Shown: positions 8,432 to 18,225, counted from the first letter of the stretch. The stretch is 64,000 nt of DNA from Neptunicella plasticusilytica (GCF_047922965.1 NZ_CP150481.1:558001-622000); one strand, 5' to 3'. Notes: generated by a model from the letters alone, not told the origin. Numbers and translations: made by a program.

Positions 8432-11400
8432 GTCAGTTACATTCCATTCAGATGCAAAAACTGAACGTTAGCGATTTGCCGTTGCACGGCCGCCATGTGA
8501 TAGAAGCCAGTGCAGGTACCGGCAAAACCTACAATATCACCAAGTTGTATTTGCGTTTGCTGCTGGAGAAAAAACTCGGGGTGCAGCAGATTCTGGTCGT
8601 GACCTTTACCAAAGCCGCCACTGAAGAACTACGTGGCCGGATTGCTCAGGAAATTCGAGATGCATTGGCACAGACCGAACGGACTTTGTCTGCTTATCGC
8701 CATGAATCTAACAATAATGAAGAGTTAAAAGAAAGTAGGGACTTACTTCATAAAGCGTTGCTGCATATGGATGAAGCGGCGATTTCGACTATTCACGGTT
8801 TCTGCAAACAGGCGTTGCAGCAACAGGCCTATTTAAATGGTGTACCGCCGGAAGCGAATCTGGAAGTGGATTGCTCCGACTTGCTGATGGATACCATCCG
8901 TGACTGGTTACGTAGTTTATCTGCGGTGCAGCTGGCGTTATTAAACAAAAAAGATCCGCAACAGTTTTATCAAACTTATCGTGATGCTATCGAATCGACA
9001 ATAGACATTCAGCCGGTGCTGGATGAAAAAGGCATCGCTGCCAAACAGCAAGAAATTAAATTGCAGCTTAAAAATCTGCTTCTGCCTTTAGCCGATGATA
9101 TCCAGTTAGTGCTGGTGGAGGAGGCACCCAAGAATCCCAATCGTGCCGAACAGTGGCAACAAGTAAGTCAATGGCTTGAGTCACCGGATTGCAGCGTTGA
9201 GGAGCTTAAAAAAGCTTACGAAAGCTTTTTCAAAAAAGATCGCGCAATAAAGTCTGCTAACTCCGATGCGCTCGAAAAGGTTAAACCCCTGCTCGTTAGC
9301 GAGCGACCTATGGTGTTGTTTAAACAGATTGAAAAACTGCAAAACCAAAAAGCCTCTATTCCTGCCCGCCAACTCATTACTAGCGGTATTGAGTATATTC
9401 GTCGACGTTTTGCGCAAACCAAGCTGGCGGCGTCGAAGCTGGACGTGAACGACCTGGTGGTATTACTCAGTCAGCAATTGCAGTCGGATCATGCGGAGAA
9501 ATTGGCAGACGCATTGGGCAAGCAATATCCGGTGGCGTTGGTGGATGAATTTCAGGATACCGATGCCCATCAATATGGCATTTTTGAACGGCTGTATCCG
9601 GCCGGTTGTGCGGATAAAAGCCTGTTTATGATCGGCGATCCCAAACAGGCTATTTACCGTTTTCGTGGTGGTGATATTTTCACTTACCTGAATGCGCGTC
9701 AGGCGGCGGATTTTCATTGGGTGATGGATACTAACTGGCGTTCTACCCCGCAGGTGATTAGCGGATACAACTGCTTGTTCCAGGCCTCGAATCAGGGAGA
9801 TTCTGTGTTTGGTCAGGGGATTGAGTATATGGATATCGGTTACCCCGCAGAAGACCAGTTACGTAGTTCGGACGCCGATATTGATGATCCGGATGGCGAT
9901 ATCCGTGCGCTGAATTTTGTTATCGACAGCCCTGATATGGCCAAGCCGGATAAAGGTTTAAGTCGTGACGAAAAAGATCAATCCCAGCAGCATATTGTTG
10001 ATGCGATGGTGGCCGAAATTCAGCGTTTGCTGGCGCAAGTCACCATCAAGCAGCAGCCATTGCAAGCTGGCGATATCGCCATACTGGTACCCAAAGGGAC
10101 GTTGGCCCAACTGGTGCAGGACAGTTTACGCGAGCATGGCATCAATTCGGTGTATCTCAGTGATCGCCAGTCGGTCTATCAAAGTGTCGAAGCCGAAGAG
10201 CTAAAACGGGTGATGGACGGCATTCTGGCGTTTCACGATGATCGTAAACTGGTGGCGGCGCTGTCTACCCGGTTATTGGGAGGCGACAGCCAATTGTTGT
10301 TTGATTTGCAACAACCCGATAATGACAGCCTTTGGCAACAAAAACGCGACGACTTCGCTTTGTTACGCCATCAATGGGACGTACAGGGTTTTTTACCTAT
10401 GATGATGGGGCTGATACATGATGCTTTCCAGCCCGATCCGCAACGGCATGAGCGCTCACTAACCAATATTCTGCATTTGCTGGAATTGTTGCAAAAGGCA
10501 TCGCAGCAATTTCGTTATCCGGCCCAGTTGCAAAACTGGTTTGTTCAGCAAATTGAATTGCAGGATCGGGCAGAAACCAGTGAGCAGCGGCTAGAAAGTG
10601 AAGCTAACCTAATTAAAATCAGTACTTTACATGGTTCAAAAGGGCTGGAATATCCCTTTGTCTTTATTCCCTTTGCCACCGAATACAGTGATCCGGTTAA
10701 ACGGGGTAACAGCCCCAGAGAATGCCTGAAATATTATGATCATGAGGCGGGCTATAACCGGTTTTGTCTGCAACCGGACGAGCAGGTAAGCCAATGGGTT
10801 ACACAGGAAGACAACGCCGAAAAAGCTCGGTTACTTTATGTGGCGGTGACGCGCGCGATTTATCGCTGCTATGTCGGGGCCAGTGAAGGGGACAAAAATA
10901 TCGCCTTAACCCCGTTGGGACTGGTATCCAAAGTCGAACCCGGACAAGAATTGTTTACTCGGTTACAAAATTTGGCTGAGTCTGAGTCGGCGATTAGCGT
11001 GATGGACAACCAACAGTTGCTGGCAAAATGGCATCCCGGTCAATCCAGAACGCATAGTGGTGGCGACAATGCGCCTGCGGTGCTGGGCGTGAGTCGTTTT
11101 AACGGTGAAATTAGCGCAGCATGGCGGATTAGTTCATTCTCGGCGATTACCCGCTTTAGCCAGCATACCCGGCTGGATCATAAAGAACGGGTCGATCAGG
11201 CAGTGGTCAGTGAGGCGGCAGTTATCGATCAAGATGCTCCGTTACGTTTTACTCTGGCCAAAGGCGCACATACCGGCAATTTGCTGCATGATTCGCTGGA
11301 ATTACTGGATTTTAGCCAAGCAGATAATCAAACCAATTGGGATGATGCCTTTGCGTTGCCGGTGCAGGCATACGCTGATCCCGAGCTGGATATTGTTGCC

Positions 11401-11988
11401 CTGCAGGCTTGGCTGACGGAATGTCTGGCAACGGAATTACCTAGCCTGTATCCGCAACAGGAAAAGTTGAGATTGCAGGATCTGGACTTGCAACATACCA
11501 GCCGAGAGAGTGAATTTTATTTTGATATGCATACCCATCAGCGTGGAGCATTAGGGCAGTTTCTGGCCGAGTATCGCCAGCAGCCCGATAATGATTTTAA
11601 TTTACCCGATGATTTGCAAGGTATGATGCACGGCTTTATTGACCTGATTTTTGAACATCAGGGCCGCTATTACGTGGTTGACTATAAGTCTACCCATCTT
11701 GGTCATAGCTTAAGTGATTACTCACATTCCAATATTCTTGTCGATATGCAAACGCATTTCTACGATCTACAGTACCTGATTTATACCCTTGCCTTGCATC
11801 GCCATTTAAGCGCTACATTGCCGGATTATGATCCGCAACGGCATTTGGGTGGAGTGTACTATTTGTATCTGCGCGGCATGTCACCCGGATCGGATAACGG
11901 GATTTATGCAACCAGCGTCACGGCCGAACAGGTCAGAAAACTGGATAACCTGTTTAAGGTACAGGTGTTTGCCGGAGAAACGGCATGA
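8428..11988 (+). CDS. recB: Exodeoxyribonuclease V subunit beta (RecB)
   Basis: RecB is the 3'-5' helicase and the sole nuclease of RecBCD, acting in double-strand-break repair and degradation of linear foreign DNA. At 1186 residues it is full length. Walker A is ASAGTGKT at residues 27-34, followed by the motif Ia-like VVTFTKAATEELRGRI. UvrD-type motif II appears as LVDEFQDTD, motif III as FMIGDPKQAIYRFRGGD, and a later motif as KISTLHGSKGLEYPFVF. The C-terminal nuclease centre is seen in MHGFIDLIFEH and VVDYKSTHLG (Asp and DYKS metal and catalytic residues). It overlaps recC upstream and recD downstream by 4 bp, so the three are translationally coupled. Confidence 0.96.
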   Translation: MSQLHSIQMQKLNVSDLPLHGRHVIEASAGTGKTYNITKLYLRLLLEKKLGVQQILVVTFTKAATEELRGRIAQEIRDALAQTERTLSAYRHESNNNEELKESRDLLHKALLHMDEAAISTIHGFCKQALQQQAYLNGVPPEANLEVDCSDLLMDTIRDWLRSLSAVQLALLNKKDPQQFYQTYRDAIESTIDIQPVLDEKGIAAKQQEIKLQLKNLLLPLADDIQLVLVEEAPKNPNRAEQWQQVSQWLESPDCSVEELKKAYESFFKKDRAIKSANSDALEKVKPLLVSERPMVLFKQIEKLQNQKASIPARQLITSGIEYIRRRFAQTKLAASKLDVNDLVVLLSQQLQSDHAEKLADALGKQYPVALVDEFQDTDAHQYGIFERLYPAGCADKSLFMIGDPKQAIYRFRGGDIFTYLNARQAADFHWVMDTNWRSTPQVISGYNCLFQASNQGDSVFGQGIEYMDIGYPAEDQLRSSDADIDDPDGDIRALNFVIDSPDMAKPDKGLSRDEKDQSQQHIVDAMVAEIQRLLAQVTIKQQPLQAGDIAILVPKGTLAQLVQDSLREHGINSVYLSDRQSVYQSVEAEELKRVMDGILAFHDDRKLVAALSTRLLGGDSQLLFDLQQPDNDSLWQQKRDDFALLRHQWDVQGFLPMMMGLIHDAFQPDPQRHERSLTNILHLLELLQKASQQFRYPAQLQNWFVQQIELQDRAETSEQRLESEANLIKISTLHGSKGLEYPFVFIPFATEYSDPVKRGNSPRECLKYYDHEAGYNRFCLQPDEQVSQWVTQEDNAEKARLLYVAVTRAIYRCYVGASEGDKNIALTPLGLVSKVEPGQELFTRLQNLAESESAISVMDNQQLLAKWHPGQSRTHSGGDNAPAVLGVSRFNGEISAAWRISSFSAITRFSQHTRLDHKERVDQAVVSEAAVIDQDAPLRFTLAKGAHTGNLLHDSLELLDFSQADNQTNWDDAFALPVQAYADPELDIVALQAWLTECLATELPSLYPQQEKLRLQDLDLQHTSRESEFYFDMHTHQRGALGQFLAEYRQQPDNDFNLPDDLQGMMHGFIDLIFEHQGRYYVVDYKSTHLGHSLSDYSHSNILVDMQTHFYDLQYLIYTLALHRHLSATLPDYDPQRHLGGVYYLYLRGMSPGSDNGIYATSVTAEQVRKLDNLFKVQVFAGETA

Positions 11989-13877
11989 GTTATAGCAGCA
12001 GTCAACATTGTATGAATGCGCTGGCCGAGGTAGAAGCCATCGATTATTTTGTCGCCAGCGAATTATTGACCGAATTTGGCCAACCGGATAACCCGTTATT
12101 ACTGCACTGCTTTATTGCCTTAAGCCAGTTTTTGCGCAATGGCAGTAGTTGTATGCCGCTAATGATAATCGCTGATAAAACCCTGTGGGCCGATGGTGTG
12201 GGTAAAAAGGGTTATACCTTTGCCACACTGGACGAACTTCAGCAACAGTTGTGTTTACTGGATATTGGTACCGAAAATGATGCGAGTATAGTACTCGAGG
12301 ACGGCTGTTTATATCTGCGTCGCTATTGGCAGTTTGAGCAAGAAGTTGCGGGCAATTTATTGCAGAGGATTCACCATTCAATTTCACTGGATACACAGCA
12401 ACAACAGACTGCCCGACAAGCGCTAAGCGCGTTATTCCCGCAACAGGCAAACAGTCGCGAGGTCGATTATCAGGCGGTGGCGGTGGCTAATGCATTGCAG
12501 CGCAGGCTAAGTGTCATATCCGGTGGGCCGGGTACCGGTAAAACCTATACGGTGACCAAGTTATTGCTGGCGCTCAAATGGCTGTATGGAGATGGATTAA
12601 AGATCAAACTGGCCGCGCCTACCGGCAAAGCGGCCCAGCGTATGAAAGAGTCCATCAGTAATAACCTGAGCAGTATTCAACAACGACAGGATTTAGCCAT
12701 TGAACTGGATACCGATGCTTCAACCTTGCATCGTTTGCTCGGCATTAGCCGTGATCCTGTGTCTCCCAGGTTTCATCGCGAACGGCAAATAAACTGTGAT
12801 GTCTTGGTCATTGATGAAGTGTCGATGCTGGATTTACCGATGATGACCCGGTTATTGCGCGCGTTACCGGATTCGGCCCAACTGATTTTGTTGGGTGATG
12901 CCCAGCAGTTAGCTTCAGTCGAAGTGGGGCAGGTGATGCGGGATATCAGTTGTATACCGCATCCCGGTTATTCGGCAGGGACGGTGGCGAATATTATCGG
13001 CTTGCTTGATGTTGCAGATTGGCAAATTGCCCTGTCGGCAAGCGAAGGACAACCCGATTACGACTACTTGACCATTTTGAACAAGACCCATCGTCAGGCA
13101 CTAAGTGCCAGTCAGCAAAGTATTAGCCACTTGGCCAGTATGGTAATTGGCGATCAGGCCGAGGCCAGCTGGGCTTTGCTGCAGCAAAGCCAATCAGACC
13201 AGGATAATCTGCAGGCATCATTATTTGAACAAGGGCAACTGTCACTGTTTGATGCAGATTTGTCAGTTGACGGAACAGAAGTACCCGTCGAGTTGGCCGC
13301 ACTGACGAAACGCTATTTTCGACCTGTTGCCCAGGCAATGGATATTCAGCAAGCATTTAACGCCCTTCATCGATTCAGAATTTTATTACCGACCCGGGTA
13401 GGAGATGCCGGGGTGGAAGCGGTCAATAGTAAAATAGAACAGTTGCTTTATGGTGGAACTCATCGTGCATCCAGCTGGTATCGCGGACGACCTGTTATGG
13501 TGACCGAAAATGATTATGCCAACGGTCTGTTTAACGGCGATGTCGGACTTATCTGGCCATCTGAGCAGGGCCAGCTAGTAGCCTATTTTGAACAGGCCGA
13601 CGGATTACGTAACGTGGCGCTAAGTCGTTTGCCCAAGGTGGAAACGGTTTATGCCATGACCATTCACAAGACCCAGGGATCAGAATTTTCGCGTGTTGCT
13701 ATAATGCTGCCCGCCAAAGGCAATAAGGTGATGTCCAAAGAACTGCTTTATACCGGCATTACCCGTGCCAGAGAGCATGTATACCTGTTCGCCAGCCAAA
13801 ACAGCTGGTTAGCCGCGTTTAATAATCCGGCTAATCGCTATTCGGGGTTAAAAGGTCGGTTAATTCCAGAAGAGTGA
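11985..13877 (+). CDS. recD: Exodeoxyribonuclease V subunit alpha (RecD)
   Basis: RecD is the 5'-3' superfamily-1 helicase of RecBCD. The 630-residue protein carries Walker A GGPGTGKT at residues 180-187, Walker B VLVIDEVSMLDLPMM, the LLGDAQQLASVEVGQV motif, and the C-terminal motifs AMTIHKTQGSEFSRVAIMLP and LLYTGITRAREHVYLF. The N-terminal 170 residues form the RecB-interacting domain. The ATG at 11985 overlaps the recB stop (ATGA). An insertion-like, Gln/Asp-rich stretch (about residues 390-430, SDQDNLQASLFEQGQLSLFD) lies between the helicase motifs and is a common variable loop. Confidence 0.95.
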   Translation: MSYSSSQHCMNALAEVEAIDYFVASELLTEFGQPDNPLLLHCFIALSQFLRNGSSCMPLMIIADKTLWADGVGKKGYTFATLDELQQQLCLLDIGTENDASIVLEDGCLYLRRYWQFEQEVAGNLLQRIHHSISLDTQQQQTARQALSALFPQQANSREVDYQAVAVANALQRRLSVISGGPGTGKTYTVTKLLLALKWLYGDGLKIKLAAPTGKAAQRMKESISNNLSSIQQRQDLAIELDTDASTLHRLLGISRDPVSPRFHRERQINCDVLVIDEVSMLDLPMMTRLLRALPDSAQLILLGDAQQLASVEVGQVMRDISCIPHPGYSAGTVANIIGLLDVADWQIALSASEGQPDYDYLTILNKTHRQALSASQQSISHLASMVIGDQAEASWALLQQSQSDQDNLQASLFEQGQLSLFDADLSVDGTEVPVELAALTKRYFRPVAQAMDIQQAFNALHRFRILLPTRVGDAGVEAVNSKIEQLLYGGTHRASSWYRGRPVMVTENDYANGLFNGDVGLIWPSEQGQLVAYFEQADGLRNVALSRLPKVETVYAMTIHKTQGSEFSRVAIMLPAKGNKVMSKELLYTGITRAREHVYLFASQNSWLAAFNNPANRYSGLKGRLIPEE

Positions 13878-13907
13878 ATAGATGTTGCTTTGATTCGATT
13901 ACACTAG

Positions 13908-14185
13908 AGGCTGTTTATCTTTCATCTTCACCACTGCTGGTGGCTATTTTTTCTTCTCACAAGGCAGAAAATGCGCGAAGAGTGGTTCTCTTTAAGCGTT
14001 TGATAACGCAGAGAGAAGGAAAAATAGCCCCAGCCCTTTGGGTTGAGTCTGAAAATCCCTCACTCCCACTCTTTTTAAACAAAATGGGAAAACAGACTGA
14101 TTTAGATGACTAAACTACGCTGTTTTCGCCTCGATTGAGAAATTTTCATTTCTCAACAGTGCTGAATATGAAAGATAAACAGCCT
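13908..14185 (+). mobile_element. MITE-like element, 278 bp, copy 1 (complete)
   Basis: This non-coding element has 18-bp perfect terminal inverted repeats: AGGCTGTTTATCTTTCAT at 13908-13925 and its complement at 14168-14185. Each end is bordered by CTAG (13904-13907 and 14186-14189), which may be a 4-bp target duplication; the palindromic site makes this ambiguous. Three internal hairpins are visible: 17-bp arms with one G-T pair (13942-13958 / 14013-14029), an 8-bp stem (14088-14095 / 14120-14127), and TTGAGAAA/TTTCTCAA (14135-14142 / 14149-14156). It fills the gap between recD and the next gene. A 79-codon frame inside it has no family features. A second, left-truncated copy lies at 43513-43635. 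CTAG resembles the YTAR target of IS5-type transposases, but no transposase is present. Confidence 0.8.
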
Positions 14186-14301
14186 CTAGAGAATATATTC
14201 TAATGTTGAAACGTAATTTACATCATGTATTGTTCCAGTGCTAAACGAGTGCTATTGAGCTATAAAGAGCTGTAGCAACGACAAAAACAGGGAAGTTCTT
14301 C

Positions 14302-14754
14302 ATGAAATTTTTACTATTTACTTTATTTTTTATGCCAGCGCTGGCAATGGCTAACACCGAGTATTGTGAAAAACACATGGTGAGATCAACAAGAGCCGAA
14401 ACCGGTGACGAGTATGCTCTTATTATTCCGGGAAGCAAAATTAAAGACGCAGGCTCTTGGTCCCCCAATAGTATGACGCCAGCCCCTTTAACCGCGTATC
14501 AAGCGCATTTGTTAGTCTCAGATTGGGCCGTTAGTAATCTGCCTAAATTTGATGGGATAGAAATACGTAGCATCGAGTTAGTTAAATATCTTTGCTTTGC
14601 GGGTCTTTCATCTACCGAATATTGGTACTACGTCGTTGCATATAATCCCATTCTCGATGGCAATAAAATGTACGGTGCAAAAAACGTTGTTGCGGTTTTA
14701 ATGTCAGGGGAAATAATCGATGTGAAGCGCATAGAGCACATGGAGCAAAATTAA
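14302..14754 (+). CDS. Hypothetical secreted protein
   Basis: This 150-residue protein has a signal peptide (MKFLLFTLFFMPALAMANTE, cleavage likely after AMA). The mature part has two cysteines (TEYCEKHM and VKYLCFAG) that could pair, and a conserved-looking core around YWYYVVAYNPILDGN. I do not recognise the family. An AGGGA ribosome site sits about 9 bases before the ATG. It is alone between the MITE and the converging kinase gene. Function unknown, periplasmic location inferred. Confidence 0.65.
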   Translation: MKFLLFTLFFMPALAMANTEYCEKHMVRSTRAETGDEYALIIPGSKIKDAGSWSPNSMTPAPLTAYQAHLLVSDWAVSNLPKFDGIEIRSIELVKYLCFAGLSSTEYWYYVVAYNPILDGNKMYGAKNVVAVLMSGEIIDVKRIEHMEQN

Positions 14755-14803
14755 ACCAATCAAAGATAAACACTCTGATGGTGACTCTTTAATTGCTTGT
14801 TAT

Positions 14804-14819
14804 TTTACAGCGCTGTAAA
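14804..14819. promoter_or_regulatory. 16-bp perfect palindrome
   Basis: TTTACAGCGCTGTAAA is a perfect inverted repeat in the 235-base gap between the 3' ends of the secreted-protein gene and the kinase/phosphatase gene. Its form (TTTACA-N4-TGTAAA) is that of a dimeric repressor site. It lies where neither neighbour has its promoter. It lacks a T-run and is not a convincing terminator. The rest of the gap shows nothing else clear. Confidence 0.3.
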
Positions 14820-14989
14820 CGTTACACTTTACGCATGATGTGCTGATGAATACGCACAGTAATGTCGTCGATCTTTTTCCAATTTACCGAATCGGCGAAA
14901 TTTTTGACCGATTGAATCGTTTTATTAAAAATTGTAATTAAAACAGAATGCTAAAAGGGAAGCTTATCTGCACTTCTGTTGCTCTAGTC

Positions 14990-16702
14990 TTAACCCCATA
15001 CTAGCTGGGCGATATTGCCTAACACCAGTAAGCCACACAGTAGCTTCCAGAATAATAACGGATTACGTTCTATCAGCGGTGCGTTTTCAGCCTGTTGCAA
15101 CATCATCTTATTGGGTTTAAGCAAGTCCATTTCGAATTCGGAAAAGGCTTGGTAGCGGTTGTCCGGATGCGGCTGCAGGGCTTTTTTCAGGGTCAAGTTG
15201 ACCCACAGAGGCAAGTCGGTACGGTGTTTATTCAACGCCTGATATTGCCATTCGCTAAAGGATTTAGGGATATAGTCCTTGTAGGCGAAAGGGGGATAAG
15301 GCAGTTCTCCACAAAGCATTTCATAACAAATCACCGCCAGTGAAAAAATATCCGATTGATGGCTGCTGTTATTGGCTATCAAATATTCCGGCGCAATATA
15401 GTTAACCGAGCCCAAGGGGTGTTCATCTTTGACATGCTGCTGGTTTTCCGCCAGTCCGGCCACAAATACGGTGCCAAAATCGATAAGTTTAACCTGCCCC
15501 TGTGAGGTGATCATCAGGTTTTCCGGTTTTAAATCCCGGTGCACCATATCCAGACGCTGCAAGGCCCTTAGTGCGGTAATAATTTGCTGAATAATGGCGC
15601 GTACCTGCTCCAGACTGGGGCGTGGATTGTCCACAATCCACTGGCGTAAGGTCTGACCCTCAATGTACTCACAGATGTGATAGAGAAACTTGGCTTTGTC
15701 TGACCTATGGTAAATGCGCATCACATTGGGATGCTCGATGCGTTCACCAATCCAGGCTTCATGGGCAAAGCCGCTTAAGTAAACGGGATCATCTGCAAAC
15801 TTGTCGGAAGGAATTTTAAGGCCGTAGATCTTGTCGTCATCTTCGTTAATGACTTTGTAAAGACTGCTGCGCGTACCGTTGAACAAGGTCTGCAATACCC
15901 GGTAGCCTTCGAGCTTCATGCCAATTTCCAGTGCAGGCGGTATCGCCAGACGGGTTAGCTGCTGATAGCTCTCATTAATATCATAACCGGGCAACTCGAC
16001 GACTCTGACGATGAGACAGGTGAGATTGTCGTCACTACCAGCCTGCTCGGCCTGGTTAACAATGCGCGTTGCCAGCCCTTCAAGATCGGTGGCGTCCTGT
16101 TTTATCAGCTGATTGATCTGTTTATCGCTAATAAAGTCATGCACACCGTCGGTGGTAAACAAAAACAGATCATGGCGTTGTAAATCGACCCCCCGATAAT
16201 CGACATCAAGATGGGGATCAATGCCCACAGCACGAGTAAGATAACTATTATTGCCCTGAAAATGTTTATGATCGCGAGTGAGTTGTTCCAGGTTGCCATC
16301 CTGGCAGCGGTAAATCCGGCTGTCTCCCACATGAAACAGATGTGCGCAGGTGGATTTAAACACTACACCACTAAAGGTGGTGATCATGTCGCTTTGCTGA
16401 TCGTAATGGGTGCTTCTGTGCCCCAGGCACCAGAGATTCAGGCCCCTTAATACCCGCGCAGCGGCGCGTTTAACCGACCAGGTTTCTGGAGTAGCCAAAT
16501 AATCGTCTATAAAATTGGTCACACAGGTGACCGAAGCAAGTTGTGCCTGACGGCAGGCACTGACGCCATCGGCTATGGCCGCCAATGCCCCCTTGTGTTC
16601 CAGTATGTCTCCATCTGGATGATAGGCAGCAAACGCATCCTGATTTTCACTTTTGCTGCCTGCGGTAGTATAGCCACCAAACTCAAGTTGTAATTTTTCC
16701 AC
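14990..16702 (-). CDS. Fused PP2C phosphatase / Ser-Thr protein kinase, membrane-anchored
   Basis: The 570-residue protein joins two opposing activities. Residues 1-230 are a PP2C phosphatase (SENQDAF, IADGVSAC, FHVGDSRIY, TTDGVHDF, GSDDNLTCLIV give the metal-binding Asp residues). Residues about 265-530 are a Hanks-type kinase, with HRDLKPENLM near 387, the DFG motif in KLIDFGTVF, and the APE-like IAPEYL. One transmembrane helix near the C-terminus (LLCGLLVLGNIAQLVWG) anchors it with both domains in the cytoplasm. The start is GTG at 16702. It lies 22 bp after narK on the same strand, so it is probably co-transcribed. The family often accompanies nitrate/nitrite transporters; a role in controlling nitrogen uptake is an inference. 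Confidence 0.88.
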   Translation of the reverse strand: MEKLQLEFGGYTTAGSKSENQDAFAAYHPDGDILEHKGALAAIADGVSACRQAQLASVTCVTNFIDDYLATPETWSVKRAAARVLRGLNLWCLGHRSTHYDQQSDMITTFSGVVFKSTCAHLFHVGDSRIYRCQDGNLEQLTRDHKHFQGNNSYLTRAVGIDPHLDVDYRGVDLQRHDLFLFTTDGVHDFISDKQINQLIKQDATDLEGLATRIVNQAEQAGSDDNLTCLIVRVVELPGYDINESYQQLTRLAIPPALEIGMKLEGYRVLQTLFNGTRSSLYKVINEDDDKIYGLKIPSDKFADDPVYLSGFAHEAWIGERIEHPNVMRIYHRSDKAKFLYHICEYIEGQTLRQWIVDNPRPSLEQVRAIIQQIITALRALQRLDMVHRDLKPENLMITSQGQVKLIDFGTVFVAGLAENQQHVKDEHPLGSVNYIAPEYLIANNSSHQSDIFSLAVICYEMLCGELPYPPFAYKDYIPKSFSEWQYQALNKHRTDLPLWVNLTLKKALQPHPDNRYQAFSEFEMDLLKPNKMMLQQAENAPLIERNPLLFWKLLCGLLVLGNIAQLVWG

Positions 16703-16724
16703 ACAGTCACTCTATTGGGGAGCT

Positions 16725-18191
16725 TTAACCTACGGTAATAAGCTCAACTGTACCATCTTCCCTCACTTCAGTAATAGTGCCTTTGGGTTCAACCATCATC
16801 AATAATGCGATGAATCCCACCACGGCGGTGGCGGCTATAACCATAAAAAAGCTCGACGCATCTACCAGTGAATAAATGGTTAAGTAGGTGACAGCACCGA
16901 CGTTACCGTAAGCTCCAGTCATTCCGGCTATCTGGCCGGTCAGGCGTCGTTTAATTAGCGGAACAACCGCAAATACGGCACCTTCGCCAGCCTGAACAAA
17001 GAAGGAGCAGGCCATGACGGCCAGCACGGCTAACCAGATTGGCCAGCCCGCGCTAATTTGGCTGAGTATAAAGTAACCTATTGCCAGACCCGCTGTTAAG
17101 ATTAACAAGGTTTTCTTGCGGCCAAATTTATCCGAGATATAGCCGCCGCCGGGACGCGACATCAAATTCATAAAGGCATACATACCGGCCAGTAACCCGG
17201 CAACGGCCATGCTTAAATCAAAAGTCTCGGCGAAAAAGGCGGGTAGCATAGAAATCACTGCCAGCTCGGAGCCGAAAGTAGCGAAATACAGAACGTTAAG
17301 GACTGCCACTTGCTTAAATGCATAACGATGAATTTCTGGCACAGGTTGCTTGAATATATCCTTGTTTACTTTAAATGCGCCAAAACAGTCATACACAAAT
17401 AACAGGACTAAACCGATATAAATAATCGTCCCGACATTGCTGCTAAGCATGTCTACGCCTTGTGGCGAGAGTTTCCAGTTCAATAGTGCCAACGCAAAAT
17501 ACAGTGGAAGTTTCATTATCAGCAAAAACACAAAGTCCCCTTTGCTGGTGACTTCCAGTCCACCCATTGTTTTGGGACTAAAGTAGGTGGAACCTTTGGG
17601 GGTATCACTGACATTTTTATAGTAAACAAAGCTGAAAAGCAGACTCATCAAACCGGTGATACCTATGGCATAGCGCCAACCATCATCGCCGCCAAAGATT
17701 ACTGCGATAGTGGGCAAGGTAAAAGCCGCGGCGGCCGAGCCGAAATTGCCCCAACCACCGTAAATGCCTTCGGCGGTTCCCAGTTCTTTGGCCGGGAACC
17801 ATTCGCTGACCATACGGATACCGATAACAAATCCGGCACCGATAAACCCCAGTGCAAAACGAGAAATGACCAACTGAGTGTAAGATTCGGCAAAGGCAAA
17901 GGTAAAGCAGGGAACCGAGCACACCGCTAACAGGATTGAATACACCAGACGGGGACCAAACTTGTCAGTCAGGGTGCCAATTAACACTCGAGCCGGAATG
18001 GTCAGCGCCACGTTCAGGATTAACAGGGTTTTCCATTCATCGTTGGATAAGCCCAGATCGTTAACAATGACTTCCTTTAACGGGGCCATGTTGTACCACA
18101 CCAGGAAGGTGATAAAAAAAGCCATCCAGGAAAGATGTAACACTTTCATCTTGCCTTGGAAGGAAGCCAGGTTAAATTTCTCTGTAGACAA
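16725..18191 (-). CDS. narK: Nitrate/nitrite MFS transporter (NarK/NasA type)
   Basis: This 488-residue protein has about twelve hydrophobic segments. The family signatures include the N-terminal FFITFLVWYNMAPL and the MFS loop GTLTDKFGPRLVYS, plus the Gly-rich nitrate signatures GGWGNFGSAAAAFTLP and GMTGAYGNVGAVTYLTIY. These Gly-rich helices line the anion path in NarK proteins, which move nitrate and/or nitrite across the inner membrane. The start is read as TTG at 18191, with GGAGAG five bases upstream. The candidate sigma-54 promoter at 18226-18241 would give a short leader and supports this start. It diverges from nirBD, so uptake and reduction can be co-regulated. Confidence 0.9.
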   Translation of the reverse strand: MSTEKFNLASFQGKMKVLHLSWMAFFITFLVWYNMAPLKEVIVNDLGLSNDEWKTLLILNVALTIPARVLIGTLTDKFGPRLVYSILLAVCSVPCFTFAFAESYTQLVISRFALGFIGAGFVIGIRMVSEWFPAKELGTAEGIYGGWGNFGSAAAAFTLPTIAVIFGGDDGWRYAIGITGLMSLLFSFVYYKNVSDTPKGSTYFSPKTMGGLEVTSKGDFVFLLIMKLPLYFALALLNWKLSPQGVDMLSSNVGTIIYIGLVLLFVYDCFGAFKVNKDIFKQPVPEIHRYAFKQVAVLNVLYFATFGSELAVISMLPAFFAETFDLSMAVAGLLAGMYAFMNLMSRPGGGYISDKFGRKKTLLILTAGLAIGYFILSQISAGWPIWLAVLAVMACSFFVQAGEGAVFAVVPLIKRRLTGQIAGMTGAYGNVGAVTYLTIYSLVDASSFFMVIAATAVVGFIALLMMVEPKGTITEVREDGTVELITVG

Positions 18192-18225
18192 AACTGCTCT
18201 CCGTAAATTGAATTATCGGTGGTAC

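Noticed and set aside
13874..14113. 79-codon open frame across the MITE and its left flank
   Set aside because: It overlaps the recD stop, runs through the terminal repeat and hairpin arms, and has no family features or ribosome site. Hairpin arms explain the sequence better than coding.
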